Positions 1 to 10,038 are shown, counted from the first letter of the stretch. The stretch: 64,000 nt of DNA from an uncultured Paracoccaceae bacterium (GCA_947498645.1 CANMKS010000001.1:310001-374000), one strand, 5' to 3'. Numbers and translations are program-made. The notes: generated by a model from the sequence alone, not told the origin.

Positions 1-1118
1 GGATCGGGCTGCGGGCCGGGCATGTCCTTTCAATCCTGAAAGAGGCAATGCCCGAGGTCGCCTTTGTCGGCTACTACGATCCCCAGCCCACTCACCTGGA
101 GATGATCGGAACTGACACGCCCCGCTTTGACGATGTTGAGGGGATGTTGGCCGCGACCAAGCCGGACCTCTTCTTTGTCGGTTCGCCCAACAGCTTTCAC
201 CTTGAACATATCAAGATAGGTCTGAAGGCAGGCGTCCGTATCTTTACGGAAAAGCCGGTCGTGACAACCAAAGAAGACACGATGGAGCTTGCCGCCCTTT
301 TGGCTGAGCATGGCACCAATAGCGTAATGGTCGGGCTTGTCTTGCGGTATTCGCAGCATATGGTTGATCTGCGTGCGGTGCTGGATCAACTGGGGCCTGT
401 CGTATCGCTGGAAGCCAACGAACATATCGGGCCTTACCATGGCGCATTTTTCATGCGTGACTGGCGGCGCATGATTAAATGGTCGGGCGGCTTCATGCTC
501 GAAAAATGCTGCCATGACATTGATATCTACAATATGGTCACCGGCTCCCGGCCCAACAAAGTGGCCAGCTTTGGCGGACGGAAATCATTCGTGCCGGAGT
601 TTTCGCCAACCTCGAACACCGAAAACGAAATCATGCACCGCAAGAAAAGCGTTTGGGAGAGCATCGACGATCCCTTCCGCTCTGACGGCGATATCATCGA
701 CCACCAGACGGCGATCCTGCACTACGAAAACGGGGCCTCATTGGCATTCCACACCAACCTCAATGTGCCGGATGAGCACCGCCGCTTTTGCGTGATGGGT
801 GCTTTGGGCATGGCCGAAGGCGATTTCGTGCGTGGCCATCTCAAGGCCACTGCACGAGACGGCACTGTGCTGGCCGATCACGACTACACACAGATGGATG
901 CCGCGCGTGCCTCGGCGCACTACGGTGCGGATCACATGATGGTGGATGACATTGTGGCTTTCCTGACCGGCAAGACCGACAGCCTACCCGTGGGTGTTGT
1001 GGACGCGCTGGAAGCCGGGCTTGCCGCGATGGCAATCGACGAGGCGCGGATCACAGGTCAGATCGTCGATCTGACCGACACCTGGACAGAATTTGACAGT
1101 TACGGACTACGAGCATGA
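1..1118 (+). CDS. Gfo/Idh/MocA family oxidoreductase, 5' end outside the window
   Basis: NAD(P)-dependent sugar or sugar-derivative dehydrogenase. The reading frame is open from base 3 and reads IGLRAGHVLSILKEAMPEV before the first ATG at 48. This looks like the Rossmann beta1-alpha1 of the family, so the true start lies upstream and the ATG at 48 is internal. The family EKP motif is present (FTEKPVVTTKEDTM), followed by the alpha/beta C-terminal domain with a GGFMLEKCCHDIDIYN stretch. The stop TGA at 1116-1118 overlaps the next gene as ATGA, so it belongs to the amino-sugar operon. The substrate cannot be read from sequence; an aminosugar or its oxidised form is inferred from the neighbours. 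Confidence 0.85.
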   Translation, partial: IGLRAGHVLSILKEAMPEVAFVGYYDPQPTHLEMIGTDTPRFDDVEGMLAATKPDLFFVGSPNSFHLEHIKIGLKAGVRIFTEKPVVTTKEDTMELAALLAEHGTNSVMVGLVLRYSQHMVDLRAVLDQLGPVVSLEANEHIGPYHGAFFMRDWRRMIKWSGGFMLEKCCHDIDIYNMVTGSRPNKVASFGGRKSFVPEFSPTSNTENEIMHRKKSVWESIDDPFRSDGDIIDHQTAILHYENGASLAFHTNLNVPDEHRRFCVMGALGMAEGDFVRGHLKATARDGTVLADHDYTQMDAARASAHYGADHMMVDDIVAFLTGKTDSLPVGVVDALEAGLAAMAIDEARITGQIVDLTDTWTEFDSYGLRA

Positions 1119-2119
1119 CACGTGCAGACAAACACCCCGGCCGCCTGATGGCGTCGGAATCCGCAGAAGCATTGGGCGTCTTTTGCAGGGCGGCCCGGCA
1201 GCCCGTCGACGGGGACGCTATCGAAACACCAAAAGCGATCTATACGATTGCGCGCGGATCATCCGATGCGGCCGCCAATATTCTGTCTTATGAATTCATG
1301 CGCGAATTGCGCGTGCCGATGACCTCGCTGCCGCCGTCGGTTTTCTCACTCGGCAAGGGTGTTAAACTTGATGGAGTTGCCGCACTTGTCATCAGTCAGT
1401 CAGGCGCCAGTGATGATCTGGTCCGCTCTGCCAAGGGCGCCCAGAACGCCGGGGCACAGGTGCTGGCCATCACCAATCAGCCCGACAGCCCGGTTGAAGC
1501 GCAGGCGGGAATTACGGTTCCCATTGATGCAGGAGATGAACTGGCCGTCCCGGCCACAAAGACCGTGATAGGTGCGGTGGCCGCAGGAATGGCGCTGCTC
1601 TCGGCCATGAAACCTGCCTACCGCGCTAGGGCGACGGGCGCTGCCGAACTACTGGCCAATTGCAACCCGCAGCACCCGCAGGCGGCGTCCCTGCAGTCTG
1701 CATTGCTGCGCGCCCGTCATGTCTACGTCATCGGGCGCGACACCGGATATGGTGCCGCCCATGAAGTTGCATTGAAGCTCAAGGAATGCTGCGCGATCCA
1801 TGCCGAGGCCTATTCAAGCTCCGAAGTTCTGCATGGGCCGCTGCAACTGGCCACCAACCCGCTGATGGTTCTGATACTTGATACCGGCGATGCCGCCATA
1901 CAAGACAGCCTTGATCAGGCCGAGGCGCGGTTCCGTGGCACCGATTGTGATGTACACCGGATCAGCCCGAATGATTTGGACTTCTACGGCCTTGTTCCCG
2001 GCGCTGCCGCGGCCCTTTTGCTGGCGGTGATGTACCCGATTATCCTGAACACCGCACTTGCACTGGGCCTTGATCCGGATGCGCCGCAAACGCTCTCGAA
2101 AGTGACACAAACCATATGA
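1115..2119 (+). CDS. SIS-domain protein, GlmS-isomerase-like, probable glucosamine-6-phosphate deaminase (NagB-II type)
   Basis: 334 residues with two SIS (sugar isomerase) domains and no N-terminal glutaminase domain, so it is not a GlmS synthase. Motifs include ARGSSDAAANIL, the phosphosugar loop VISQSGASDDLV, VPATKTV, and in the second SIS domain VIGRDTGYGAAHEVALKLKECCAIHAEAYSSSEVLHGP, all typical of GlmS-related deaminases. These convert glucosamine-6-phosphate to fructose-6-phosphate and ammonia. The ATG at 1115 overlaps the upstream stop by 4 bp and its own stop overlaps the next gene, suggesting translational coupling. The NagB-II role is inferred from family and from NagA and a ROK kinase in the same operon; another phospho-aminosugar is possible. 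Confidence 0.82.
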   Translation: MTRADKHPGRLMASESAEALGVFCRAARQPVDGDAIETPKAIYTIARGSSDAAANILSYEFMRELRVPMTSLPPSVFSLGKGVKLDGVAALVISQSGASDDLVRSAKGAQNAGAQVLAITNQPDSPVEAQAGITVPIDAGDELAVPATKTVIGAVAAGMALLSAMKPAYRARATGAAELLANCNPQHPQAASLQSALLRARHVYVIGRDTGYGAAHEVALKLKECCAIHAEAYSSSEVLHGPLQLATNPLMVLILDTGDAAIQDSLDQAEARFRGTDCDVHRISPNDLDFYGLVPGAAAALLLAVMYPIILNTALALGLDPDAPQTLSKVTQTI

Positions 2120-3168
2120 CACAGGCACATTCCAAATGGGCAACCTGGCAAGAGCTGCAACGCCAACCAGAGATTTGGCGACATTGGGGCGCAACCTTGG
2201 ACGTAGCAGGCCTGCGTGCATGGATCGCTGATCAGGACTATGACGAGGTCTGGTTCTGCGGCGCGGGCACAAGTGCCTATATCGGTGATATCATTGCAGC
2301 CGCGCTGAAAGGCACGCGGTCAGTGCCCACAACCGACATTGTGGCCAACCCAAAGCATGTTCTGGCAGGCGCGCGCCCGCTGGTGGTCAGCTTTGGCCGT
2401 TCCGGCAACAGCACCGAAACCATCGGCACGCTTGATGCGCTTGACGCCTTTGCGCCAACTGCACCGCGCCTGAACATCACATGCAACAAAGACAGCGCAC
2501 TGGCCACACGGGCATCCGCCGCACCAACCCAGATCATTGTTCTGCCTGACGCGACACATGACGCGGGCTTTGCAATGACGTCCAGCTTCTCGACCATGCT
2601 GCTGACGGCTCTGGCGCTTTTTGATGCACCTTGCGACGTGCCCGCCCGCCTTTTTGCCCTTGCAGATCAGCTAGAGGCGCTTTTGCCCCGGTTCGAAGGC
2701 CTGTCCAGACCCGGACGTGCCGTTTATGTTGGTGCGGGCCCTTTGACCTTTGCCGCCCGTGAGGCTGCCCTGAAAGTGATGGAGCTCTCCGCCGGGCAAA
2801 TCCCGGCGCTGTGGGACAGCACTTTGGGCTTTCGGCACGGCCCCAAATCATTTGTGACAGACGACACACACATCACCGTATTCGCCAGCCCAGACCACCC
2901 CACTCACGACTACGACACGGATCTGGCACGGGAACTGCACAGCCAGTTCCCCCTAGCGACCACGCAGACCATTGGACCGGGCGGAGATATTGATCTTCCC
3001 ATGCCCTTTGGCGCTGCGTGGGCCGCACCTCTTTGTGTGGCCGCAGCACAGGTGAGTGGTGTTCAATGGTCGGATGCATTGGGCCTGAATGTCGATGATC
3101 CCTTCAGCGGGCAAAACACGCTGAGCCGGGTTGTTTCCGGCGTGAAGCTCTATCCGGCAGTGGCATGA
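2116..3168 (+). CDS. agaS: AgaS-like SIS-domain sugar-phosphate deaminase/isomerase
   Basis: 350 residues with two SIS domains of the AgaS type: FCGAGTSAYIGDI, VVSFGRSGNSTETI, and GFAMTSSFSTMLLTAL, the last a hallmark of AgaS. AgaS proteins deaminate and isomerise galactosamine-6-phosphate to tagatose-6-phosphate. It is distinct from the preceding GlmS-like SIS protein, so the operon has two different deaminase/isomerase paralogues in tandem. That fits a pathway handling both gluco- and galacto-aminosugars. It overlaps both neighbours by 4 bp (ATGA). Which aminosugar each SIS protein uses is inference. Confidence 0.82.
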   Translation: MTQAHSKWATWQELQRQPEIWRHWGATLDVAGLRAWIADQDYDEVWFCGAGTSAYIGDIIAAALKGTRSVPTTDIVANPKHVLAGARPLVVSFGRSGNSTETIGTLDALDAFAPTAPRLNITCNKDSALATRASAAPTQIIVLPDATHDAGFAMTSSFSTMLLTALALFDAPCDVPARLFALADQLEALLPRFEGLSRPGRAVYVGAGPLTFAAREAALKVMELSAGQIPALWDSTLGFRHGPKSFVTDDTHITVFASPDHPTHDYDTDLARELHSQFPLATTQTIGPGGDIDLPMPFGAAWAAPLCVAAAQVSGVQWSDALGLNVDDPFSGQNTLSRVVSGVKLYPAVA

Positions 3169-4070
3169 CGGCGGCAGGCATTGATATCGGCGGCACCAAG
3201 ATCGAGGTGCAGCTTTTTGACGCCGACTGGTCAGCAGTCGGGCGGCAACGGATAGCGACACCCGCAAGCTATGATGAGCTTGTTGCGGCTGTTGTGGCGC
3301 AAATCAAATGGGCCGAAGATCAGGCCGAAGGTCAGGTTGCGATTGGGATCGGTGCCGCCGGTCTGGTCAACCCGCGCACGGGTCTTGCCCTGACGGCGAA
3401 CCTGCCGGCCACCGATCACCCCTTCCCTGCTGATATCGCCAAAGGTTCAGGCCGTCAGATCACCTATGTGAACGATTGCCGCGCGCTGGCGTTGTCAGAG
3501 GCCGTTTTTGGGGCCGGGCAAGGCAAACGGACGGTCATGTCGCTTATCCTTGGCACCGGCGTCGGCGGCGGGATCGCGGTTGATCAGTCCATCTTGCAGG
3601 GTCCTACGGCCATGGGCGGAGAGTTTGGGCACACGGCAGCGGCAGCCCACGTCGTGAACGCATATGATTTGCCGCTCTGGCAATGTGGCTGCGGGCGGAC
3701 AGGGTGCATCGAAACCTACATCGCCGGGCCGGGCCTTGCACGATTGGCCAAACACTTGACGGGTCAGGATATGACCCCAGAAGAGATCGCAGCCCAACGC
3801 CATGGCGAAATGGCACAGGTCTGGTCGATCTGGTGCGCATGCGTGGGTGAATTCATTCACACACTGACGCTGACAGCCGACCCCGATATGATTGTGCTTG
3901 GCGGCGGGCTAAGCAAGATAGACGGGATCACCGAAGACATGATGCAAGCCGCCAAAGCAGCACAGATTGGTGATTTTGATGTTCCACAGATCGTTGTGGC
4001 CAAGGGTGGCGACGCCAGCGGCGCACGTGGTGCCGCCTATGCCGCGTGGCAGGCGCAATCTGATGAGTAA
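3165..4070 (+). CDS. ROK family sugar kinase, probable N-acetylhexosamine kinase
   Basis: 301 residues. The N-terminal ATP-phosphate loop is GIDIGGTKIEV (residues 5-15), the catalytic Asp is in VNDCRALAL (about D104), the second phosphate motif is LGTGVGGG, and the ROK zinc site is GEFGHTA (H156) with CGCGRTGCIE (C174, C176, C181). This is the architecture of bacterial N-acetylglucosamine, N-acetylmannosamine and AgaK-type N-acetylgalactosamine kinases. A cytoplasmic kinase fits an operon fed by an unphosphorylated sugar from an ABC or TRAP transporter rather than a PTS. It overlaps agaS by 4 bp and the next gene by 8 bp. Confidence 0.85.
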   Translation: MTAAGIDIGGTKIEVQLFDADWSAVGRQRIATPASYDELVAAVVAQIKWAEDQAEGQVAIGIGAAGLVNPRTGLALTANLPATDHPFPADIAKGSGRQITYVNDCRALALSEAVFGAGQGKRTVMSLILGTGVGGGIAVDQSILQGPTAMGGEFGHTAAAAHVVNAYDLPLWQCGCGRTGCIETYIAGPGLARLAKHLTGQDMTPEEIAAQRHGEMAQVWSIWCACVGEFIHTLTLTADPDMIVLGGGLSKIDGITEDMMQAAKAAQIGDFDVPQIVVAKGGDASGARGAAYAAWQAQSDE

Positions 4071-5292
4071 TATCTTACGCGATATCATCCAGCGTAACCG
4101 CACCGGGTCTGCCGTTGCTATTCCATCCGTATGCTCGGCACATCCCGATGTTCTGCGCGCGTCATTGGGTCTGGCCCAGCGGCTTGACCGGCGGGTTGTG
4201 ATCGAGGCGACATCCAATCAGGTTAATCAGGATGGCGGCTATACCGGCATGACCCCGCGTGGTTTTGTCGATTTTGTTTATGGCATTGCGGATATGGCCG
4301 CAGTGGATCGTGACCTGATCATCTTTGGGGGCGATCATCTGGGTCCGCAGGCTTGGCGATCGCAGAATGTTGACCATGCGATGGGAAAAGCCGAAACCAT
4401 GGTGCGCGACTATGTGGCCGCTGGCTTTGGCAAAATCCATCTGGATTGTTCGGAAGGCTGCGCCGGGGAACCAGCCCAGCTTGGTGATGCGCAGACCGCC
4501 GAAAGATCAACAAAACTGGCGCGTATCTGTACGGAGGTTGCCGATGATCTGCTTTTTGTCGTCGGCACCGAAGTTCCACCACCCGGTGGCGCACGCACGG
4601 ATGAAGATGGCGATATCCCCCCAACTGATCCTGCTGCCGCCCGCGCCACGCTTGATGCGCATGATCAGGCATTTGGCGATATGGCACCACTGATTGGTGG
4701 CCTTGTAGTGCAGCCAGGCGTTGAGTTCAGCCCGACCGCCGTACACCACATGCCGCTTGACCGCGATCCGGGATTGCTCGACAGCATTGCAGACCGCCCC
4801 GGCGTCTGCCTTGAGGCGCATTCAACCGACTACCAAGACCCCGCCGTCTTTCCCAGACTGGCAGAGCTTGGGTTTGCCTTTCAAAAGGTCGGCCCTGCCC
4901 TGACATTCGCCTATCGTGAAGCGCTCTATGGGCTGGACCAGTTGCGCGCGCGCAAGGGCGCGCTGCAATCCGCCATGGAGGCGGTCATGTTGGCTGATCC
5001 GTCAAAATGGCAGGGTCACTACGACGGGTCCGATGAAGCGCTTTATCAACAGCGCCATTTCGGACTGGCCGACCGCATCCGCTATTATTGGCCGACCGCG
5101 CAGGCGCAATCGGCGGTGGCCGACCTGTTGTCATCGTTCAACGCCCCGATCCCGGACAGCGCATTGCAAAACGTCTTTGATACCGATGTGCTGGATCGCG
5201 CCGCAAACGGGTCTGGTGATCAACTGACCCGCCTGATTGATGCGCACATCAGCCTCGCCCTGGAACCCTATTTCTTTGAGGACGCCACATGA
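4063..5292 (+). CDS. GatZ/KbaZ/AgaZ family protein (tagatose-1,6-bisphosphate aldolase accessory subunit family)
   Basis: A TIM-barrel protein of 409 residues from the ATG at 4063 (MSNILRDIIQRN), which overlaps the kinase stop by 8 bp. A longer in-frame ATG at 3967 would run 100 bp into the kinase and is unlikely. Family motifs: VIEATSNQVNQDGGYTGM, FGGDHLGPQAW and KIHLDCSEGCAGEP. GatZ/KbaZ proteins assist the class II aldolase GatY/KbaY, and some members have been linked to epimerase or kinase activities. No GatY/KbaY and no tagatose-6-phosphate kinase are visible in the window, so its exact step is uncertain. It probably acts on tagatose-6-phosphate made by AgaS. Confidence 0.85.
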   Translation: MSNILRDIIQRNRTGSAVAIPSVCSAHPDVLRASLGLAQRLDRRVVIEATSNQVNQDGGYTGMTPRGFVDFVYGIADMAAVDRDLIIFGGDHLGPQAWRSQNVDHAMGKAETMVRDYVAAGFGKIHLDCSEGCAGEPAQLGDAQTAERSTKLARICTEVADDLLFVVGTEVPPPGGARTDEDGDIPPTDPAAARATLDAHDQAFGDMAPLIGGLVVQPGVEFSPTAVHHMPLDRDPGLLDSIADRPGVCLEAHSTDYQDPAVFPRLAELGFAFQKVGPALTFAYREALYGLDQLRARKGALQSAMEAVMLADPSKWQGHYDGSDEALYQQRHFGLADRIRYYWPTAQAQSAVADLLSSFNAPIPDSALQNVFDTDVLDRAANGSGDQLTRLIDAHISLALEPYFFEDAT

Positions 5293-6428
5293 CTGAACAT
5301 TGGATTTGTCCCGACCGCATGTTTGACGGCACCGAGGTTGTGTCCGGCGTGTCGCTTCGCATTCAGGACGGCAAGATCACCGCGCTTTCCACGGATGCGC
5401 AGAACGGCGCCCGCGTGCCGGGGTGCCTCTCTCCGGGGTTTGTTGATTTGCAGGTCAATGGCGGTGGCGGCGTCCTTTTGAATGCGGCGCCGACACGGGC
5501 CACCATGGCAAAAATTGCCGCGGCGCACCGGAAATTCGGCACGGTGGCAATCCTGCCCACGGTGATCACAGATCAACCGGACGTGCTTGACCAAGCTGCT
5601 GATACGATCCTTGCCGCGATGGGCGATACCGGGATCATTGGTCTGCATATCGAAGGGCCGCATATCTCGCTTGCGCGGCGGGGCACGCATGAGGCGACAT
5701 TTGTGCGCCCCATGGATGACCGCACGATAGCGGTGGTTGCGCGGCTTCGCGTTGCCGATGTGCCGGTGATGATCACACTGGCGCCGGAGGCTGCCACGAC
5801 CGCGCAGATTGCAACGCTGGCCGATCTGGGTGCGGTTGTTTCAATCGGGCATACCGATGGCACTGCGGAACAAATCGAAGACGCCATTGCGGCGGGGGCC
5901 TCGTGCGGGACACATCTGTTTAACGCCATGTCCACCATGCAAAGCCGCGCACCCGGTGCCATTGGCGCGATCCTGAATGCCGGCGTACATTTCGGCATCA
6001 TCTGCGATGGGCATCATGTTGACTATCGCATGATCCAACTGGCGCTCAGGGCGGCTGCGAAACCTGACTGCGCATTTTTGGTCTCCGATGCCATGGCGAC
6101 GATCGGTGGCGCAGATCAGTTTGATCTTTACGGGCGCCCTGTGCATCTTAAAGACGGTCGGTTGATCAATACAGAAGGTAATCTGGCGGGCGCCCATGTC
6201 ACCCAAGCCGAAGGCGTCCAGCGTCTTGTGACACATGTTGGCGTGTCTTTGGACAAAGCCTTGCGCATGGCTGTCACCATCCCCGCCAAGCTGATGGGCC
6301 AACCCCGGCTTTCCGAGGTGGTCAACCGCGATGTATCCGACCTGATCGTGTTGTCGGATGACCTGAGCGTATCAGATCTGGCCGGACATCTTGCCGGGTC
6401 ACATGGGGCATTAAATGCCGCCGAGTAG
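5289..6428 (+). CDS. nagA: N-acetylhexosamine-6-phosphate deacetylase (NagA/AgaA family)
   Basis: 379 residues, amidohydrolase fold. It hydrolyses the acetyl group from GlcNAc-6-phosphate (or GalNAc-6-phosphate) to give the aminosugar phosphate used by the SIS deaminases. Motifs: SPGFVDLQVNGGGGV, GLHIEGPHIS (residues 118-127, metal-binding Glu122), VSIGHTDG, GTHLFNAM, IICDGHHVD and LVSDAMA with the catalytic Asp. The ATG at 5289 overlaps the upstream stop by 4 bp. Length and motifs are normal for the family. Preference for gluco or galacto substrate cannot be told from sequence. Confidence 0.93.
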   Translation: MTEHWICPDRMFDGTEVVSGVSLRIQDGKITALSTDAQNGARVPGCLSPGFVDLQVNGGGGVLLNAAPTRATMAKIAAAHRKFGTVAILPTVITDQPDVLDQAADTILAAMGDTGIIGLHIEGPHISLARRGTHEATFVRPMDDRTIAVVARLRVADVPVMITLAPEAATTAQIATLADLGAVVSIGHTDGTAEQIEDAIAAGASCGTHLFNAMSTMQSRAPGAIGAILNAGVHFGIICDGHHVDYRMIQLALRAAAKPDCAFLVSDAMATIGGADQFDLYGRPVHLKDGRLINTEGNLAGAHVTQAEGVQRLVTHVGVSLDKALRMAVTIPAKLMGQPRLSEVVNRDVSDLIVLSDDLSVSDLAGHLAGSHGALNAAE

Positions 6429-6432
6429 GCCC

Positions 6433-7143
6433 ATGCTGCTAGAGGTTTGTGTGGAATCTGCCGCTGCTCTTGCCATCTGCAAGGGTGTCGCTGACCGGAT
6501 TGAACTTTGCAGCGGGCTTGATATCGGTGGCCTGACGCCCAGCCACGGGCTCATGCAGCAAGCCAAGGCGTCTGGGCTGGAAACACATGTCCTGATCCGG
6601 CCGCAGATTGGGGATTTCGCGTTTGACCAACCTGCGCTTGAGATGGCGGTTGAGGACATCCAACACGCAAAGGCCCTTGGGCTGCACGGGGTCGTCACCG
6701 GGGCAACGGCAGAAGGGGCGCTGGATCAGGACGCATTGCGCAAGATGCTGCAAGCCGCAGACGGTCTGACCAAAACACTGCACCGCGCATTTGACGTCGT
6801 GGACGATCAGTTCGCAGCGCTGGACACCGCAATTACGATGGGATTTGACCGCATCCTGACCTCTGGCGGGGCCACGACAGCCTACGCTGGACGCGCGCAA
6901 CTTGCCAAACTCAACGCACACGCCAATGGCCGGATTGAGATTATGGCCGGCTCTGGCGTCAACAGCGCCAACATTACCGAAATCGCGACTGACACCGGCC
7001 TCACGTCGTTCCATGCGTCCTGCACATCCAAACGCGCTATGCAGGGCAAGATTGCTGATTTGGGGTTTGGGCAGTATCGCCGCACAATCGACAAAGCTGA
7101 ATTGCTGGCACTGAAAGCAGCGCTCAGCGACGGATCATCCTAG
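6433..7143 (+). CDS. cutC: CutC family protein (copper homeostasis protein CutC-like TIM barrel)
   Basis: 236 residues from the ATG at 6433 (MLLEVCVESAAALAIC), which matches the usual CutC N-terminus. An ATG at 6415, overlapping nagA by 14 bp, adds six residues and has a slightly better purine-rich upstream, so either is possible. Motifs: ADRIELCSGLDIGGLTPSHGLM, THVLIRPQIGDF, LHRAFDVV, FDRILTSGG and IEIMAGSGVNSANI. CutC was first described in copper tolerance, but its enzymatic role is unresolved and it often sits in sugar operons, as here. Its 3' end overlaps convergent cueR by 4 bp. Confidence 0.88.
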   Translation: MLLEVCVESAAALAICKGVADRIELCSGLDIGGLTPSHGLMQQAKASGLETHVLIRPQIGDFAFDQPALEMAVEDIQHAKALGLHGVVTGATAEGALDQDALRKMLQAADGLTKTLHRAFDVVDDQFAALDTAITMGFDRILTSGGATTAYAGRAQLAKLNAHANGRIEIMAGSGVNSANITEIATDTGLTSFHASCTSKRAMQGKIADLGFGQYRRTIDKAELLALKAALSDGSS

Positions 7144-7529
7144 GCCAAGGTCTCCAGCTTGTTCAGAATAGGGCAGTCCGGTCGCGCGTCTCCGGCACAA
7201 TCGCGCACCAGATCATCCAGCGTATCTCGCATACCGCTCAGATCTGCGATCTTTGCGTCGATCTGCACCAGATGCGCTTTGGCAATTGCCCGCACATCCG
7301 CACTGGCCCGCCCCTTGTCCTCCCAAAGAGCCAGCAGATTGCGGCAGTCCTCAATCGAAAACCCCAAAGCCCGCGCGCGCCCGACAAAGTTCAGCTTGTG
7401 CACATCCTGATCACGGAACACGCGGTAGCCATTGACGTCGCGCTGCGGTGTGATCAGCCCGATATCCTCATAATAGCGGATCGTCTTGGTTGGCAGGTTT
7501 GCCTTCTCTGCGGCGGTGCCAATATTCAT
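7140..7529 (-). CDS. cueR: CueR, Cu(I)-responsive MerR-family regulator
   Basis: 129 residues: an N-terminal winged HTH ([20 protein letters not shown]), a dimerisation helix, and the C-terminal metal-binding loop CAGDARPDC in which C111 and C119 correspond to the two Cu(I)/Ag(I)-binding cysteines of CueR. The spacing is that of monovalent-metal sensors. It lies downstream of copA in the same transcription unit with a 4-bp ATGA overlap, so regulator and pump are co-expressed. A CueR-type promoter precedes copA, implying autoregulation. Confidence 0.93.
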   Translation of the reverse strand: MNIGTAAEKANLPTKTIRYYEDIGLITPQRDVNGYRVFRDQDVHKLNFVGRARALGFSIEDCRNLLALWEDKGRASADVRAIAKAHLVQIDAKIADLSGMRDTLDDLVRDCAGDARPDCPILNKLETLA

Positions 7530-10012
7530 GACAACGCCTCCTTGATCGCTGGCGCGCGCGGTGGTTTCTCCGCTGCACCGCCTTTGTTCACCCAGCGCAA
7601 TCGCAGGGCGTTGGACAAAACAAAGACACTCGACAACGCCATCGCACCAGCGGCAAGCATCGGCGACAGCTGCGGGCCCCCAAACGGCACCAATACACCC
7701 GCCGCAACCGGGATCAGCGCCACGTTATAGGCAAACGCCCAGAACAGGTTTTGCTTGATATTCACCATCGACGCTCGGCTGATCGCGAAGGCATTCAAGA
7801 CACCGCCCAGATTGTCGGACATCAACACCACATCCGCGCTTTCAATGGCCACATCCGTGCCGGTCCCGATCGCGATGCCGACATCCACAGCGGCGAGGGC
7901 GGGCGCGTCATTAATACCGTCGCCGACAAAAGCAATCTTTTTGTCGCCCCGCAATTCTTCAAGAGCTGCGACTTTGCCTTGCGGCAGCACCTCGGCGACC
8001 ACTTGATCAATACCGAGTTCAGAGGCGATCACCTGCGCAGTGTCCTTGGTGTCTCCGGTGATCATGGCTACGTCTTTACCCATCGCCCGCAGGGCATTTA
8101 TCATTGCAAGGGCATCTGGTTTGATCGGGTCAGAAACCGCAACCAATCCCGCCATCCGGCCATCAATCGCCACAAAAACGGGGGTACGTCCCAATCGCGC
8201 AAGGCCGTCTGCCTGCGCCTGCCAGCCCTCAAGATTGATCTGCTCACGCACCATAAAGCGCGCCGCGCCAATCATGACGTCCTTTTCGTCAATCCGGCCA
8301 CGCACGCCGAATCCGGCATGGCTTTCAAAATCACCAACCTGCGACAACGCAATATCCTGTGCCTGTGCCTTGCGCACAATGGCCTCGCCAATGGGGTGTT
8401 CTGATCCTGCCTCAAGGCTGGCCGCGGCCCGCAACAGTGCATCCGCATCAACGCCTTCAGCCGTGACAAGATCAGTAACCGTTGGCTGGCCAAGCGTCAG
8501 GGTGCCGGTCTTGTCAAAGGCCACGATCTCAACGTCCTGCAAGGCCTGCAAAGCATCGCCCCGCCGAAACAGCACACCCATCTCGGCCGCGCGCCCGGTG
8601 CCCACCATGATCGACGTCGGGGTTGCCAAACCCATCGCGCAAGGGCAAGCCACGATCAACACGGCAACACCAGCGACAAGGGACAGACCCAACCCATCAT
8701 CTGGGCCAAATACCAACCAGGCAACAACGGTAAGGACGGCGATCAGCAGGATCGCTGGCACGAACCAGAGCGTAATACGATTGACGAGGTCCTGAATGGG
8801 CAATTTCGCGCCTTGGGCGTCCTCGACCATTCGGATGATTTGCGCCAAGAGCGTGTCATTGCCGGTCTTCTGCACACGAAACGTCAAACCACCTGCACCA
8901 TTGACAGTGCCCCCGGTCACGACGTCGCCCGGCGTTTTCTCTACCGGCACAGGCTCCCCGGTCAACATGCTTTCATCCACAAATGACCGCCCGTCGACCA
9001 CGGCGCCATCGAGCGCGATGCGCTCGCCGGGGCGCACGCGGACCAGATCACCGACGTGCAGTTGCGCAATCGGCGTTTCAATTGCCTCCTCATCGCGTAG
9101 CAAAAGGGCTGTTTGTGGCTGCAAACCGATCAATCTACGGACGGCTTCACCTGTGCGGCCCTTGGCACGCGCTTCAAGTGTGCGACCCAGCAGGATCAGG
9201 GTTACAATGACGGCAGCAGCCTCGAAATAGACGGCCCTCGCACCGGCAGGCAGCAGATCAGGCAGGAAAGTCGCGATGGTGGAAAATGTCCACGCCGCAC
9301 CCGTACCAATCGCCACCAATGCGTTCATGTCGGGGGCACCGCGGAACAACGCGGGCAAGCCCTTTGCAAAAAATATCCGTCCGGGAAAGACCAGAACCGC
9401 CGTGACCAGCACAAACTGGATAACCCAGCTTGTTTGCCGCCCGATGGTTTGTTCAATCAGTGCAGCGACACCGGGGATGAAATGGCTGCCCATCTCCATC
9501 GCAAAAACCGGCAGGGTCAGGGCTGCGGCTAACCACGCCTTGCGGCTCAGATCCGTGGCTTCGGCAGCCTTGCGGTTCCGGGGCGCAGCATTTTGCGCTT
9601 TGATCTGTGCGGTATACCCTGCCTGCTTGATTGCCGCGATCCACACGGCAGGATCACCCTGCCCCGAAAGATGAGTAACACTTATCGCCTCGGTCGCAAG
9701 GTTCGCAGTTGCGTCCAAGACGCCGGGGACATCGCGCAAAGATGCCTCGACCCGGCCCACACAGGATGCGCAGGTCATATTGTCCACTGTCAGTATGGTT
9801 TGCTCGGTGCGGGCAGGATAGCCCGCTTCCTCCAGCCGATGCAGGATTTCGGGCAGCCGGTCGACAGTATCGAGACGGAGCGACGCCGTTTCGCTGGCCA
9901 AATTCACACGAATGTCGTCGACGCCCTGCGCCCCCGCCAGCGCATGCTCTGCGCGACCGACACATGACCCGCAGGATAACCCCGCGATTTGAAAGGTAAT
10001 TTGGGTGCTCAT
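7526..10012 (-). CDS. copA: Copper-exporting P1B-type ATPase CopA
   Basis: 828 residues, inner-membrane Cu(I) efflux pump. Two N-terminal heavy-metal-associated domains carry GLSCGSC (Cys 14 and 17) and NMTCASC (Cys 81 and 84). Then come the membrane region, the actuator motif TGEP, the intramembrane metal site CPC (456-458), the phosphorylation motif DKTGTLT (Asp 500), the HP motif (539-540) and the hinge GDGINDAP. The start at 10012 is preceded by an AAGGAAG Shine-Dalgarno on the reverse strand. The CPC motif, two CxxC HMAs and the coupled cueR support Cu(I)/Ag(I) rather than Zn/Cd. Confidence 0.96.
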   Translation of the reverse strand: MSTQITFQIAGLSCGSCVGRAEHALAGAQGVDDIRVNLASETASLRLDTVDRLPEILHRLEEAGYPARTEQTILTVDNMTCASCVGRVEASLRDVPGVLDATANLATEAISVTHLSGQGDPAVWIAAIKQAGYTAQIKAQNAAPRNRKAAEATDLSRKAWLAAALTLPVFAMEMGSHFIPGVAALIEQTIGRQTSWVIQFVLVTAVLVFPGRIFFAKGLPALFRGAPDMNALVAIGTGAAWTFSTIATFLPDLLPAGARAVYFEAAAVIVTLILLGRTLEARAKGRTGEAVRRLIGLQPQTALLLRDEEAIETPIAQLHVGDLVRVRPGERIALDGAVVDGRSFVDESMLTGEPVPVEKTPGDVVTGGTVNGAGGLTFRVQKTGNDTLLAQIIRMVEDAQGAKLPIQDLVNRITLWFVPAILLIAVLTVVAWLVFGPDDGLGLSLVAGVAVLIVACPCAMGLATPTSIMVGTGRAAEMGVLFRRGDALQALQDVEIVAFDKTGTLTLGQPTVTDLVTAEGVDADALLRAAASLEAGSEHPIGEAIVRKAQAQDIALSQVGDFESHAGFGVRGRIDEKDVMIGAARFMVREQINLEGWQAQADGLARLGRTPVFVAIDGRMAGLVAVSDPIKPDALAMINALRAMGKDVAMITGDTKDTAQVIASELGIDQVVAEVLPQGKVAALEELRGDKKIAFVGDGINDAPALAAVDVGIAIGTGTDVAIESADVVLMSDNLGGVLNAFAISRASMVNIKQNLFWAFAYNVALIPVAAGVLVPFGGPQLSPMLAAGAMALSSVFVLSNALRLRWVNKGGAAEKPPRAPAIKEALS

Positions 10013-10038
10013 AGGTGCTGCTTCCTTGATGGATGCAC

